Source: an uncultured Gemmata sp.
GTDB lineage: Bacteria > Planctomycetota > Planctomycetia > Gemmatales > Gemmataceae
NCBI GenBank assembly: GCA_937924775.1
Contig: CALDUT010000007.1
Coordinates: 1-64,000, forward strand
Length of the DNA: 64,000 bases
Direction: 5' to 3'
The notes beneath the pieces were generated by a model. That model worked only from the letters and a program-made list of their open reading frames with translations. It was not told the origin of the DNA and did not search any database. Shown here in pieces: positions 26,570 to 35,707 of this stretch (the stretch's first letter is position 1; each line of letters opens with the position of its first letter). Position numbers and translations under genes: made by a program.

Positions 26570-28084
26570 ATGGAAACGCTGCGTCGTCTGTGGGCCCAAG
26601 CCCGCGAGTACTGGGCCGGTCTGGGGTTGGCCCGTCGGGTGCTGGTGGCGACCGCCGCCGTAGCTCTGGTGGCCGCGTTGGGAGTGGTGGCGTATCTGTC
26701 GAGCAGCCCCTATGTGGCCGTGTACCGCGATCTGGCCCCCGACGAAGCCGGGGCCATGCGAACCACCCTCAGCGCGCAGAATATCCCGGTGAAACTGTCG
26801 CCCGATGGCAGCGCGGTGCTAGTACCCCAAGAACGGTTGGCGGAAGCCCGCGTGGCCCTGGCCAGCGCCGGGCTACCCACCCGCGGTGGCAAAGGCTACG
26901 AACTGTTCGACGAAACCTCCCTCATGACCACCCCCTTTGTGCAAAGCGTCAATTATCAACGGGCGTTGCAAGCCGAATTGGCCCGCTCCATCATGCAGTT
27001 AGAACCGGTCCAATCGGCGCGGGTGCTGATTGCCAAACCCGAACAAACCTACTTTGTTCGCGGGGAAAAGCCGCCAACAGCCAGTGTGGTCATTAAACTG
27101 AAACCGGGGGCGGTGATGAGCCGGGCGACAGCCACAAGCATTGTTTCGCTGGTGGCCCGCAGTGTGGAAGGGCTGCGGCCCGAGAATGTCACAGTGGTCG
27201 ATTCCAACGGCCGCTTGCTGTCCGACCCCAACGCCGCCGACCGGGACAACCTGCCCACCCCCCAGTTGGAATTCCGCCGTGAACTGGAAGAATATCTGGC
27301 CAACAAGGCCCAGCAGATGCTGACGCAGCACCTCGGCCCCGGGCGGGCCGTGGTGCAGGTCAGTGCCGATATTAACTTCCAGCGTATCAAGGAGATGCAA
27401 CGAACCTACGCCCCCGAGGGACGCGTGGCGAAAACCGAACGGCAGATGTCGTCGAAAACCACCGGGGCAGCGGCGCGAGGGGTGGCGGGCGCCGCCAGCA
27501 ACATCACCCGCGCCGGGGGCACGACCGCAACCGCCGGCGGCGGCAGCCTGACGTCGCAGGAAGAAACCATCCAGACCGATTACGCCCTCTCGGAAACTGT
27601 CCGAGAATTGGAAGATCGGATGGCTGCGGTGACACGCCTGACGATCGCGGCCCTGGTCGATCTGAGTTCCCCCGAGGGTCAAACGGTCATTAGTGCGACC
27701 GATGCTGAAGAAATCATCAAACAAGCCGTCGGGTTCCGCTCGGGCCGCGATGAGGTGAAACTGACCAATGTCAAGCTCACCGGCCCGTTGGGGCCGACCG
27801 AACCCGATGAGACGCTCACGCAACTGCAACAGATTCAGCTGTATGTGGAACTGGCCCGCAACCTCAGTTTGGCGCTGGCCAGCTTCCTGGTGGTGCTGAT
27901 TGTCGCATTGCTGGCGTTTCGTCGCCGACGCGTGCCGGAAGATCTGGCAGAGCAAGTAGTTGCGCCGACAACGCCGGAACAGCGGCGTCGCGAGGAACTG
28001 AACCGGTTGATCGAAATGGCCCGGACCGATCCCGACCGGGTGGCCGCAATCTTCCGGTCGCTGTTGGGAACAACGGCCAGCTAA
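26570..28084 (+). CDS. fliF: Flagellar MS-ring protein FliF
   Basis: 504 residues, in the family range (500-570). It has an N-terminal membrane helix (RVLVATAAVALVAALGVVAYL, about 25-45), the ring-building motif repeats with RDLAPDEAG, GLPTRGGKGYELFDE, LARSIMQLEPVQSARVLIAKPE and ENVTVVDSNGRLLS, and a Gly/Thr-rich periplasmic linker (about 300-330; GVAGAASNITRAGG). The second membrane helix is near 440-462 (LSLALASFLVVLIVALLAF), with a C-terminal FliG-binding tail. An AAGGA lies about 7 nt upstream of the ATG. It builds the membrane ring that carries the export gate. Confidence 0.96.
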   Translation: METLRRLWAQAREYWAGLGLARRVLVATAAVALVAALGVVAYLSSSPYVAVYRDLAPDEAGAMRTTLSAQNIPVKLSPDGSAVLVPQERLAEARVALASAGLPTRGGKGYELFDETSLMTTPFVQSVNYQRALQAELARSIMQLEPVQSARVLIAKPEQTYFVRGEKPPTASVVIKLKPGAVMSRATATSIVSLVARSVEGLRPENVTVVDSNGRLLSDPNAADRDNLPTPQLEFRRELEEYLANKAQQMLTQHLGPGRAVVQVSADINFQRIKEMQRTYAPEGRVAKTERQMSSKTTGAAARGVAGAASNITRAGGTTATAGGGSLTSQEETIQTDYALSETVRELEDRMAAVTRLTIAALVDLSSPEGQTVISATDAEEIIKQAVGFRSGRDEVKLTNVKLTGPLGPTEPDETLTQLQQIQLYVELARNLSLALASFLVVLIVALLAFRRRRVPEDLAEQVVAPTTPEQRRREELNRLIEMARTDPDRVAAIFRSLLGTTAS

Positions 28085-28105
28085 TCGGATGCCGACGGAG
28101 TGCGG

Positions 28106-29062
28106 ATGGCCGAAGCCCCGAGTGTGGATATCGTCGTTCTGCTGCTACGCCTGATGCCGGCGGAGGTCGCCGAGACGATCCTATCGCGCTTGGGCGAAGC
28201 GGAAGCGGCCCGCCTGCGGGCCCGCCTGGCCGAACCGTCGGCCACACCACCGCCGGCCCGGGAAATCGACGCGGCCCTGGCCCAATTCTTCGACCTGCAA
28301 CGGATTCTCGAACGCCCGCCGCCCGCCGCCGTCCCAACAACGGCCCCGCCACCTCCCGCCCCGCCCGAACCCCCTCCGCCACCTCCGCCACCGGCTGAGA
28401 TCCTCCGGACCCTCGCCCCCGACATTGTCGCCCGGGCCTTGGACGGCGAACAACCCGGCACTGTCGCCATTGTGCTGGGCACCCTCGATCCGAGCGTCGC
28501 CGGCAAGGTTCTGCAACGGATGCCGCTGGAATTCCGGGCCGAAGTCACGCTGCGGATGGCCAAACCCACCAGCCGCAGCCCGCACATGATCGACCAGTTG
28601 CTGCACGCGGTCGCCGACAAAGCCCGCCGCCTGACCGAATTGCCCAAAGAACCCAACCCCGACGAACTGATCGAAAAACTGGCCGATATGATCCGAGCTT
28701 TACCCCGGGCCGAACGCCTGCCGGTCATCAAACAGATCGAAGCCGCCGACCCGGTTCTGGCCACCAAAATTCTCGAGAAACTCTACCGGATCGAAGATTT
28801 GCTGCGGATTCCCGATCGGCAGATGCAAGTGCTGTTGGGCAAACTCGATGTCAAGACGTTAGCGACGGCTCTCAAAGGAGTTACGGCCGAAATTATGGAC
28901 AAAGTGACGCGGAACATGTCCAGCCGCTCTCGCGATGTTCTGCGTGATGAAAGCGAGCTATTGGGCACCGTTGCGGCGTCGCGGATCCGCGACGCCCAGG
29001 CCAAAGTGATCGCCGCGGTCCGCAAGGCCGAAGAAGATGGGGAAGTGACACCCGAAGATTAA
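28106..29062 (+). CDS. fliG: Flagellar motor switch protein FliG
   Basis: 318 residues from the ATG at 28106, GGAG 5 bases upstream; a GTG at 28100 is the alternative. FliG-N is short (to about 65) and joined by a linker of almost pure proline (about 72-98) to FliG-M and FliG-C. In FliG-M the usual EHPQTIA is EQPGTVA. In FliG-C the IEDLLRIPDRQMQVLLGKLD, LATALKGV and NMSSRSRDVL segments are clear, including the charged torque helix. It forms the rotor C ring against FliF and touches the stator. FliM and FliN are not in the window. Confidence 0.95.
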   Translation: MAEAPSVDIVVLLLRLMPAEVAETILSRLGEAEAARLRARLAEPSATPPPAREIDAALAQFFDLQRILERPPPAAVPTTAPPPPAPPEPPPPPPPPAEILRTLAPDIVARALDGEQPGTVAIVLGTLDPSVAGKVLQRMPLEFRAEVTLRMAKPTSRSPHMIDQLLHAVADKARRLTELPKEPNPDELIEKLADMIRALPRAERLPVIKQIEAADPVLATKILEKLYRIEDLLRIPDRQMQVLLGKLDVKTLATALKGVTAEIMDKVTRNMSSRSRDVLRDESELLGTVAASRIRDAQAKVIAAVRKAEEDGEVTPED

Positions 29063-29380
29063 CCCCGCCACCGGAAAACCGGCATATTCCGCCAGGTTGG
29101 CCCCGCCCGACGGGTTCCGCAGGCCGCGGCAGATAGGAGCGATTCAGGCCCTAGCAAAAAACTCGTCGCGGCTTACAAAAACCCGCAAGAATCTTGCAAA
29201 AAATTCCGACACCCGCTCGCGGCCGCTCGCCTGCGGCCTGAATTTAAGCCATCTTTCGATGCCCGCGCTTCCCACCAGCGGCTCTTGCGGTTTTCCCGGC
29301 TGATGGCTATGAGCCTGCCGCCGGTGGGGGATCTTTGCGGTGGAAACGCGAAGATGCTTCGCCTTCGCGGGGACGCTGTT
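29063..29380. other. Intergenic region before fliH
   Basis: 318 bases, the longest gap inside the flagellar run. Positions 29150-29210 are A/T-rich and hold a 13-base palindrome GCAAGA-A-TCTTGC (29185-29197). A weak promoter-like pair TTGCGG (29285-29290), 17 bases, TATGAG (29308-29313) lies 67 bases before the fliH ATG. An upstream in-frame ATG at 29285 exists but lacks a ribosome site. This gap may hold an internal promoter. Confidence 0.35.
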
Positions 29381-30049
29381 ATGGGAACGTCTGTCGCCCC
29401 CGTCGTTACGCGTATTCGATTCCCTGCTCCGCTGCGGCAGGTCCGCTGGATCAGCTCGCTGCCGGCGGCGACCGCAACCACAACACGGGGCGAAGCCCCG
29501 GTGCCGCCGCCGGTTGCGCCCCCGCCGCCCCACCGCCCCGCCGAACCCCCCGAGGCCTCCGCCACCGAAACGGCGACGCCCGAAGACACCGAACAGTCGG
29601 CGGTCGATCGCCACTACATCGAAACCGCCTTGCAACAGATACAGACCGCGCTTCGCCAACTGCGGGAAGAACAAAATACCCGCATCGAACAATGGCAGCG
29701 TGCGGCCATCGAACTGGCCACCACGATGGCGACCCGCCTGGTCCATGAGCGCATCACCGCCAACGACTTCCCCATCGACGCCAAAATCCGCGACATGATC
29801 GCGCAACTGACCGACGATGTGCCGGTGGTGGTGCGCTTGAATCCGGCCGATTGGGAACTTCTGCAAAGCCGCTTGCAACACCCGGGTAACGATGACCTCC
29901 TCCGCGGCCCCGACGCCCCCCGCTTCGTGGCCGATCCCACCCTCGATCGCGGTGAGTGCCACCTCGAAGGCCGGGAATCGATGCTGCTGTCTCAGATCAC
30001 CCGGGAACTCCAGGACATCCGCGACGAATTGTTACGGAGTTTGAAGTAA
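29381..30049 (+). CDS. fliH: Flagellar assembly protein FliH
   Basis: 222 residues from the ATG at 29381, with GGGGA about 9 nt upstream. A Pro/Ala-rich N-terminus (to about 75) is followed by a coiled coil (YIETALQQIQTALRQLREEQNTRIEQW) and a C-terminal FliH/V-ATPase E-like domain (ATRLVHERI...DVPVVVRLNPADWELLQSRL...VADPTLDRGECHLEGRES). It is the peripheral stalk that regulates and positions the ATPase FliI at the export gate. The stop overlaps the fliI start by one base (TAATG). Confidence 0.9.
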   Translation: MGTSVAPVVTRIRFPAPLRQVRWISSLPAATATTTRGEAPVPPPVAPPPPHRPAEPPEASATETATPEDTEQSAVDRHYIETALQQIQTALRQLREEQNTRIEQWQRAAIELATTMATRLVHERITANDFPIDAKIRDMIAQLTDDVPVVVRLNPADWELLQSRLQHPGNDDLLRGPDAPRFVADPTLDRGECHLEGRESMLLSQITRELQDIRDELLRSLK

Positions 30050-31368
30050 TGCTGGGTTTGGATTTATCGGCGATGAGCCGCAGTATCACACAAACGCCGC
30101 TGTATAGCATCGGCGGTCGGCTCCGCAGCGTCACCGGGATCATGACCTCGGCGATCCCGGCCGCCGTGGGCGACCACTGCTACATTCTCCCGCAACGGGG
30201 CGAACCGGTTCTGGCGGAAGTCATCGGCTTTGAACGCGACATCGCCTACATGTTGCCGTTCGACCCGCCCGATGACCTCCGCCCCGGCATGCCCGTGATG
30301 CGCAAAGGCAAAGGCTCCACCATTCCTGTGGGCGGGAATCTGCTGGGCCGCGTCATCGATGGCTTAGGCCGCCCCCTGGACAACCGCGGCCCGATCACCG
30401 GCTGCCAGATGAAGTCGGTGCATGGTACGGCCCCCCCGGCCCTGGAACGCCAGCCGATCCGCCAGCCGTTTGTCACCGGCATTCGCGCCATCGACGCGGT
30501 GCTGACCTGCGGCCGCGGCCAGCGGATTGGCATTTTCGCCGGCTCCGGGGTGGGGAAAAGCACGCTGTTGGGGGAAATTGCCAAAGGTTCGCAAGCGGAT
30601 GTGAATGTGATCGCCCTCATCGGTGAACGCGGCCGAGAGGTCAAGCCCTTCCTCGACGACGTTCTGGGCGAAGAAGGCATGAAACGCTCGATTGTCGTCG
30701 TCGCCACCTGCGAACAAACACCGCTGATGCGCGTCCGGGCGGCTCAGGCCGCCATCGCCATCGCCGATTTCTTCCGCGAACGCGGCGGTAACGTCCTGTT
30801 TGTGATTGATAGCCTCACACGGCTGGCCTTGGCCCAGCGGGAATTGGGCCTGTTGCGGGGGGAGCCGCCCAGTAGCCGCGGCTACACCCCCAGCGTCTTC
30901 ACCACCCTCGCCAACACCGTGGAACGGCTCGGCAATGCCGCTGTGGGGGGGATCACCGCGCTTCTGACCGTGTTGGTCGATGGCGGCGATCTGGACGAAC
31001 CCATTGCCGACTACGTGCGTGGCCTGGTCGATGGACACATTGTGCTGGAGCGCAAACTCGCCGAACGCGGCTTCTACCCGGCGATCGATGTGGCCCGCAG
31101 CATCAGCCGGGTGGCCACCGACGTGGTGGATAAAACGCACGCCCACGCTGCCCGCAAATTGCGTGCCATTCTGGCCACCTTCGCCGAAATCCAAGATTTG
31201 CTCCGCATCGGGGCCTACGTCCGCGGCTCCAATCCCCCGATCGATAAAGCTATCGAACTGATGCCGCGGGTCGAAAAATTCCTCAAACAAGATATTGGCG
31301 AACGTTCCACGTTCGAACAGACCCGCGCCGGGCTGTTCCAACTGGCCGAAGAATGGAAGTTCGCATGA
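30049..31368 (+). CDS. fliI: Flagellum-specific ATPase FliI
   Basis: 439 residues, normal length. Walker A AGSGVGKST at 164-172, ALIGERGREVKPFLDD, Walker B VLFVIDSLTRLA and the substrate-ring signature PSSRGYTPSVFTTLANTVERLG are all present. It has the F1-beta-like fold, forms a hexamer with FliH and FliJ and powers loading of export substrates. ATG at 30049 overlaps the fliH stop. The C-terminal chaperone-docking region ends ERSTFEQTRAGLFQLAEEWKFA. Confidence 0.97.
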   Translation: MLGLDLSAMSRSITQTPLYSIGGRLRSVTGIMTSAIPAAVGDHCYILPQRGEPVLAEVIGFERDIAYMLPFDPPDDLRPGMPVMRKGKGSTIPVGGNLLGRVIDGLGRPLDNRGPITGCQMKSVHGTAPPALERQPIRQPFVTGIRAIDAVLTCGRGQRIGIFAGSGVGKSTLLGEIAKGSQADVNVIALIGERGREVKPFLDDVLGEEGMKRSIVVVATCEQTPLMRVRAAQAAIAIADFFRERGGNVLFVIDSLTRLALAQRELGLLRGEPPSSRGYTPSVFTTLANTVERLGNAAVGGITALLTVLVDGGDLDEPIADYVRGLVDGHIVLERKLAERGFYPAIDVARSISRVATDVVDKTHAHAARKLRAILATFAEIQDLLRIGAYVRGSNPPIDKAIELMPRVEKFLKQDIGERSTFEQTRAGLFQLAEEWKFA

Positions 31369-31508
31369 GCCGACCCCCGCCGGGCCGGGGCAACTGCATC
31401 GCCCGGCCCGCAGCGGCTTTCGCCAACTTCCGCGGTCGCCGGGGACGGTTTGGCTTGACGCGGCCGCCGCCTTCGGCCATAAGCCCTACACCTTCGTGGG
31501 AGACGACG

Positions 31509-32003
31509 GTGAAACGATTTGAATTCTCACTCGATCGCTTGCTGCGCGTCAAACGACAGTTGGAACGCTTGGCCGAATGGGAACAGCAGCGAGCCCTGCA
31601 AGCCGTGGAACAGGCCCGGGCTACAGTCGAAAGCCTCCGGGCCCAACTGGCTCGCATCGCGGATCAGTTCAACCGCGCCATCGGCCGCACCATGACCCCG
31701 CAGCAGTGGGTGTCCGCCGCCGACATGGCCGAACGCCTCGGCCACGCCCTGCGGACCGCCGAACAGGAATTGACCAGCGCCGAACAGCGGTTGCTGACCG
31801 CCGCCCAGGAACGAGCCCAACTAGCCACTGAGGTCGAGGCTATCGCCACCCTCCGCCGCCAGCAGTGGGAACAATGGCGCCGTGAAGCGCAAAAGGCCGA
31901 TCAGGAACAGCTCGACGAGGTCGGGCTGCGCTTGTGGCAGAGCCGCCCCGACGAGGAAACGCCCCGGACCACCCCCCGGTGGGCCACCGGAGCCGTGGCC
32001 TAG
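31509..32003 (+). CDS. fliJ: Flagellar export protein FliJ
   Basis: 164 residues from a GTG at 31509 with GGGAG about 7 nt upstream; this gives the canonical opening KRFEFSLDRLLRVKRQLERLAEWEQQ and the family length. An alternative ATG at 31365 overlaps the fliI stop (ATGA) but adds 48 residues of Pro/Arg-rich sequence unlike FliJ. The rest is a long antiparallel coiled coil rich in Gln, Glu and Ala. FliJ is the central stalk of the FliI ring and contacts FlhA. Confidence 0.87.
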   Translation: MKRFEFSLDRLLRVKRQLERLAEWEQQRALQAVEQARATVESLRAQLARIADQFNRAIGRTMTPQQWVSAADMAERLGHALRTAEQELTSAEQRLLTAAQERAQLATEVEAIATLRRQQWEQWRREAQKADQEQLDEVGLRLWQSRPDEETPRTTPRWATGAVA

Positions 32004-32102
32004 ACACCCCTGAGCGGCTGAGGGACAATGGGGGCCAGCGCCAGCCAATGGCCTGGCTCCCCCGTGGTGTTTTCCGCGACCATCGACAGCCCCGCGTCCG
32101 AC

Positions 32103-32816
32103 ATGAAAAACTTCCTGATCCTCGGACTATTGGCGATGTTCCTCTTCTCGGTCTCCGCCGCGCTGTCGCTGTGGCTCCAACAAGCCAAGCAACAACAAGA
32201 TGCGGCCGAGAAAGAGAAAGACAAGGAGAAAACGCCCCCCTCCGACAAAGACAAACCCGCCCTCGACAAAAACGGCCAACCCAAAGAAATGACGGCACCC
32301 AAACCGCCCCCAGCGTCCAAAGACACGCCGGCTTCGCCCCTGAGCGAAGCCGATCTCAAACGCCTGCGCGACACCGAAGCCAAGCTCGAACGCCGCGCCG
32401 CCCAAATCGAATTGGTCATCCGCGACATCCAAACGCAACGCGAACGCAACGAATTTCTCCTGCAGCAGGTGATGGCCGAGTTGAAAAACCTCCCCGCCGA
32501 GACGAGTAAACTCGACGCCCTGCTCAAAGACCTCAACAGTCGCACAGTGGAATACAACGCCCTCGAAGACGCCAACATCACCAAACTGGCAACCATGTAT
32601 GAAGCCATGGCCCCCGAAGCCGCGGCCCCCATCCTCAAAGAAATGAGCGAAAAGGGCCGTATGGACACTGCCGCCAAAATTCTCGCGAAAATGAAAGAAC
32701 GCAATTCCGCCCGTATTCTTGAGGCTCTCGAACCCTCGTTGAGTTCCCAACTGATCGAACGCATGTTGCGTCTCCGCTCGGCCAGTGCCCCCTCCGCCCC
32801 GGGCAAATCGCCCTGA
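32103..32816 (+). CDS. MotE-like flagellar protein (MgtE-N-like domain)
   Basis: 237 residues. One N-terminal membrane helix (LILGLLAMFLFSVSAALSLWL), then a Lys/Pro-rich charged linker (about 27-75) and a coiled coil. The C-terminal helical domain (NITKLATMYEAMAPEAAAPILKEM...DTAAKILAKMKERNSARILEAL) resembles the MgtE intracellular N domain. This is the layout of MotE/YlxF-type proteins found beside fliJ in many phyla, where they chaperone or link the stator. It is in the right place between fliJ and fliO. Confidence 0.82.
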   Translation: MKNFLILGLLAMFLFSVSAALSLWLQQAKQQQDAAEKEKDKEKTPPSDKDKPALDKNGQPKEMTAPKPPPASKDTPASPLSEADLKRLRDTEAKLERRAAQIELVIRDIQTQRERNEFLLQQVMAELKNLPAETSKLDALLKDLNSRTVEYNALEDANITKLATMYEAMAPEAAAPILKEMSEKGRMDTAAKILAKMKERNSARILEALEPSLSSQLIERMLRLRSASAPSAPGKSP

Positions 32817-32855
32817 CGCGAAAGCGGCCGCAGCCTCCACCCCCGGCAGTATTCA

Positions 32856-32871
32856 TGTGAAAAACTTCACA
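32856..32871. promoter_or_regulatory. CRP/FNR-like operator before fliO
   Basis: TGTGA-AAAACT-TCACA matches the Escherichia coli CRP core TGTGA-N6-TCACA exactly and is in an A/T-rich patch, 117 bases before the fliO ATG and 39 bases after the motE stop. It can also be drawn as a 6-base-pair hairpin. Single occurrence, by eye; no CRP-family gene is in the window. Confidence 0.35.
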
Positions 32872-32988
32872 AAGTGTTTCCCGCGGCGACTGCACGCGGG
32901 AGGGGAGGAGCCCTCCAGGCCGGCCCCCGGCGACCCAGAACGATCCTGTGACGACCCGCGTAAACCATCCCGTCCACGGATAGGCCCC

Positions 32989-33681
32989 ATGACTGCCCCA
33001 GCGTTTCCCCCGAACCGGCGCCCGCAAGTGTCTTCCGCGTGGATCGGTGCCGGGCTGGTGATTGCCGCGATCGGGTTTGCCCTGCCGATGGTGGCCACCG
33101 ATCCGCAGCTGTGGTCCACGCCCACCCAGGAAGCCCCCTCCGCCTCGGGGGGGGGCCCACCCATCGCGGCCTCATCCCCACCGCGGGGGCCGACCTTATC
33201 GCCCGCCGCGGGTAAAACGCCGCTGCAGCCCATCAACCCACCTGCAGCCACTGGTATCGTCGCGTCCCTGGTGAAGTTCGGGATCGGATTGGTGGTGGTC
33301 TGCGGGCTGGGCATCTTCGTGGCCCGCTGGGTGCGGGCGAAGTCGCTACCGGCGAGGGGGGAAAGCCCCCTGACGGTGGTCGCCTCCCTGGACGTGGGCC
33401 TCAGTGTGCTGCATCTGGTGTGTGCTGGGGAACGCCGGTTGCTCGTCGGCACCGACGCGACGGGTGTGAAAACCCTGCTCGAATTGCCGGGGGCGGCACC
33501 GGAGCCGCTCCTTGCGCTGCCGGCGGCGGCCGCGCTCGAAGGGCCTTCCGCCGGACCTGGGGCAACCCCTCGCCCCGGGACTGCTCAGGCTTCTGCGTCC
33601 TCTGCCGCGTCCGGCCGCGATGAAATTGTGCAGCTTGTCCTACGCCTGGCCGACCGGACCCGGCCGCCGGCCTCGGCATGA
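32989..33681 (+). CDS. fliO: Flagellar biosynthetic protein FliO
   Basis: 230 residues. A first hydrophobic segment (IGAGLVIAAIGFALPMV) and a Pro/Ser-rich periplasmic stretch precede the main membrane helix (VKFGIGLVVVCGLGIFVARWV, about 90-115). The cytoplasmic FliO domain follows: ESPLTVVASLDVGLSVLHLVCAGERRLLVGTDATGVKTLLEL. FliO is a scaffold for assembly of the FliP ring. The low-complexity Ala/Gly/Pro tail is typical of the family. Called partly from position before fliP. Confidence 0.86.
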   Translation: MTAPAFPPNRRPQVSSAWIGAGLVIAAIGFALPMVATDPQLWSTPTQEAPSASGGGPPIAASSPPRGPTLSPAAGKTPLQPINPPAATGIVASLVKFGIGLVVVCGLGIFVARWVRAKSLPARGESPLTVVASLDVGLSVLHLVCAGERRLLVGTDATGVKTLLELPGAAPEPLLALPAAAALEGPSAGPGATPRPGTAQASASSAASGRDEIVQLVLRLADRTRPPASA

Positions 33682-33852
33682 GGTTGGCCCCGCGTTGCGC
33701 CGCTCCGGCTTGACGGGCCGTCCCTGGATGGGTAAGCCTTCGGCCGCTGCCGGTTGTTCTTTTCCGGTGGGCCGATGTCCCCGAGCCCCCGGTCCCACAG
33801 CCGCCAGAACGCCACCGACCGGCCGATTCCTTCCGGCTTGGAGACGCACCGC

Positions 33853-34527
33853 ATGGGCGACTTCCATCCGCTTTGGGGCCCCAACGGGCTCGAGCTTCAG
33901 AATCTATCGCCCCCGGTCCAACTCGCCTTGGCCCTGGGGCTCTCGGCCCTATTGCCCGCGGCCCTGCTGACTACCACCTGCTTCACCCGGGTCGTGATCG
34001 TCTTGGCCTTCGCCCGGCAAGCCCTGGCCACGCAGAATATCCCGCCCAATCTCGTTCTTACCGGTTTGGCGTTATTCCTCACCCTCTACATCATGCAGCC
34101 TACGTTGCAGGAAATCGACCAGGCTGCGTTGCAACCCTACTTGAACCAGCAGATCAGCGGACCGGAGGCGATTCACAAAGGGCTGGAAATCCACAAACGC
34201 TTCTTGCTCCGCCACACCCGCAAGAACGATCTGGCGCTGTTCATCCACTTGTCTGGCCAACGCACGATCGAAGAGCCGGAACAAACCCCGATTCTGACGG
34301 TGATCCCGGCCTTTGTCATCAGCGAGTTGAAGACCGCGTTCATCATGGGGTTCTGCCTGTATTTGCCCTTTTTGATGGTGGATTTGGTGGTTTCCAGCGT
34401 GTTGACCTCGATGGGCATGGTCATGATGCCCCCGGTGACGATTTCGGCTCCGTTCAAGATTCTGCTGTTTGTTCTGGCCGATGGTTGGCATTTGGTCAGC
34501 TATGCCGTGGCGGCCAGTTACACCTAG
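33853..34527 (+). CDS. fliP: Flagellar export gate protein FliP
   Basis: 224 residues from the ATG at 33853. FliP signatures are clear: CFTRVVIVLAFARQALATQNIPPNLVLTGLALFLT, the LRHTRKNDLALF loop, and ILTVIPAFVISELKTAFIMGFCLYLPFLMVDLVVSSVLTSMGMVMMPP. Four membrane segments. FliP pentamers with FliQ and FliR form the core channel. It is shorter than enterobacterial FliP and lacks an obvious cleavable signal peptide. Confidence 0.96.
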   Translation: MGDFHPLWGPNGLELQNLSPPVQLALALGLSALLPAALLTTTCFTRVVIVLAFARQALATQNIPPNLVLTGLALFLTLYIMQPTLQEIDQAALQPYLNQQISGPEAIHKGLEIHKRFLLRHTRKNDLALFIHLSGQRTIEEPEQTPILTVIPAFVISELKTAFIMGFCLYLPFLMVDLVVSSVLTSMGMVMMPPVTISAPFKILLFVLADGWHLVSYAVAASYT

Positions 34528-34616
34528 CCGCGGTGGCCGCCGGCGGTCCGGCGGTGGAGGGCGGACGAATCCGCCGTCGCGGTGGAAGTGCCAACGGCGG
34601 GCGTGGGAGGGTGGCG

Positions 34617-34886
34617 ATGACGATTGAATTGGTGATTCGCATGTCGCAGGAATTGTTTCTGGTGGCCCTGTTGGTGGCCTTGCCGGCGTTGGTGATGAGT
34701 CTGGCGGCGGGCCTTGTGGTCAGCATTTTTCAGACCGTCACGAGCATTCAGGATCAGACACTCAGTTACGTTCCGCGGATCATTCTGGTGGGTCTAACAC
34801 TGGTATTAACGTTTGGGATGTCGTTTCAGCAAGCGGTGGCATTCACGCAGCGGATGCTCGCCTACGCAGTGGAGGCCGGTTCATGA
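34617..34886 (+). CDS. fliQ: Flagellar export gate protein FliQ
   Basis: 89 residues, exactly the family length, with GGGAGG before the ATG at 34617. Two membrane hairpins: LFLVALLVALPALVMSLAAGLVVSIFQTVTSIQDQTLSYVP and IILVGLTLVLTFG. The FQTVTSIQDQTLSYVPR motif is diagnostic. Gate subunit wrapping around FliP/FliR. Its stop overlaps the fliR start (ATGA), indicating coupling. Confidence 0.96.
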   Translation: MTIELVIRMSQELFLVALLVALPALVMSLAAGLVVSIFQTVTSIQDQTLSYVPRIILVGLTLVLTFGMSFQQAVAFTQRMLAYAVEAGS

Positions 34887-35635
34887 GGCCGGAACTGGCG
34901 GTACTGGTGGGGTTGCTTCTGGCCCGCTTGGGGGCCTTTGTCGCGGTCATGCCCCTTTTGGGGGCCCGGACGCCGCGGCTGGTTCGCGTGGGGCTGGTGG
35001 TGGCGTTGGCCGGATTTTACCTCAGTTCGGCACCGCCGGCGCTGGCCGGAGCTTTGGGAAGCGACATCGAATCTGTCCGCTACGGGTTGGCGTTGATCCG
35101 CGAAGCCCTCCTTGGGGCGGCGATGGGTTTGGCGTTCAACCTGTTTTTACTGCCCGCCCGGGTGGCGGGGGAATTCGTCGCACAGCAGGTGGGTTTGAAC
35201 GTGGCCCCGCTGCCGGGCCCGACCGGCGATTCGGCCGCCGGCCCCCTGACCACGGCCCTGGAAACGGTGGCGGCTGTCGTGTTTCTCGCCGTCAACGGGC
35301 ATCATGTGGTGCTGGCGGCCCTGCATGCGTCCTTCGCCACCTTCCCGCTGGGGGGAACAATGGTTCCGCAGGCGGGGCCGATGGTCACCGGTGTGGCCAT
35401 CGCTTACGAACTGGGGGTGCTGCTCGCCGCGCCGCTGGCCACCTGCTTGTTTTTGCTGGCCATCACGCTGGCCATCATGGCGCGCACGGCCCCGCAGTTG
35501 AACATCTACTCGGTGGGTTTCACCTTGCAGGTGTTGGTGGTTCTTCTAGGCGGGTTGTTTCTGCTGCCGGAGATGGTGCGAACGATGACAGCCATCACCG
35601 GGCAGGTCAGCGAGCTACTGCCGGGCGTGCTGTGA
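34883..35635 (+). CDS. fliR: Flagellar export gate protein FliR
   Basis: 250 residues, usual length, start coupled to the fliQ stop. Six or so hydrophobic segments, with family features ARLGAFVAVMPLLGARTPRLVRVGL, EALLGAAMGLAFNLFLLPARVAGEFVAQQVGLN and RTAPQLNIYSVGF. One FliR joins five FliP and four FliQ in the gate. Plain, intact gene. Confidence 0.95.
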   Translation: MRPELAVLVGLLLARLGAFVAVMPLLGARTPRLVRVGLVVALAGFYLSSAPPALAGALGSDIESVRYGLALIREALLGAAMGLAFNLFLLPARVAGEFVAQQVGLNVAPLPGPTGDSAAGPLTTALETVAAVVFLAVNGHHVVLAALHASFATFPLGGTMVPQAGPMVTGVAIAYELGVLLAAPLATCLFLLAITLAIMARTAPQLNIYSVGFTLQVLVVLLGGLFLLPEMVRTMTAITGQVSELLPGVL

Positions 35636-35707
35636 CGCAATGGCCGGACGCAGGCCCGGGACCAACCGCACACGCATTGGTCGGGACCGACGCGGTGAGG
35701 GCGGCGG

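Noticed and set aside
28330-28400. Possible frameshift or error at the proline run of FliG
   Set aside because: The frame continues cleanly into FliG-M on both sides, so the run is part of the protein.
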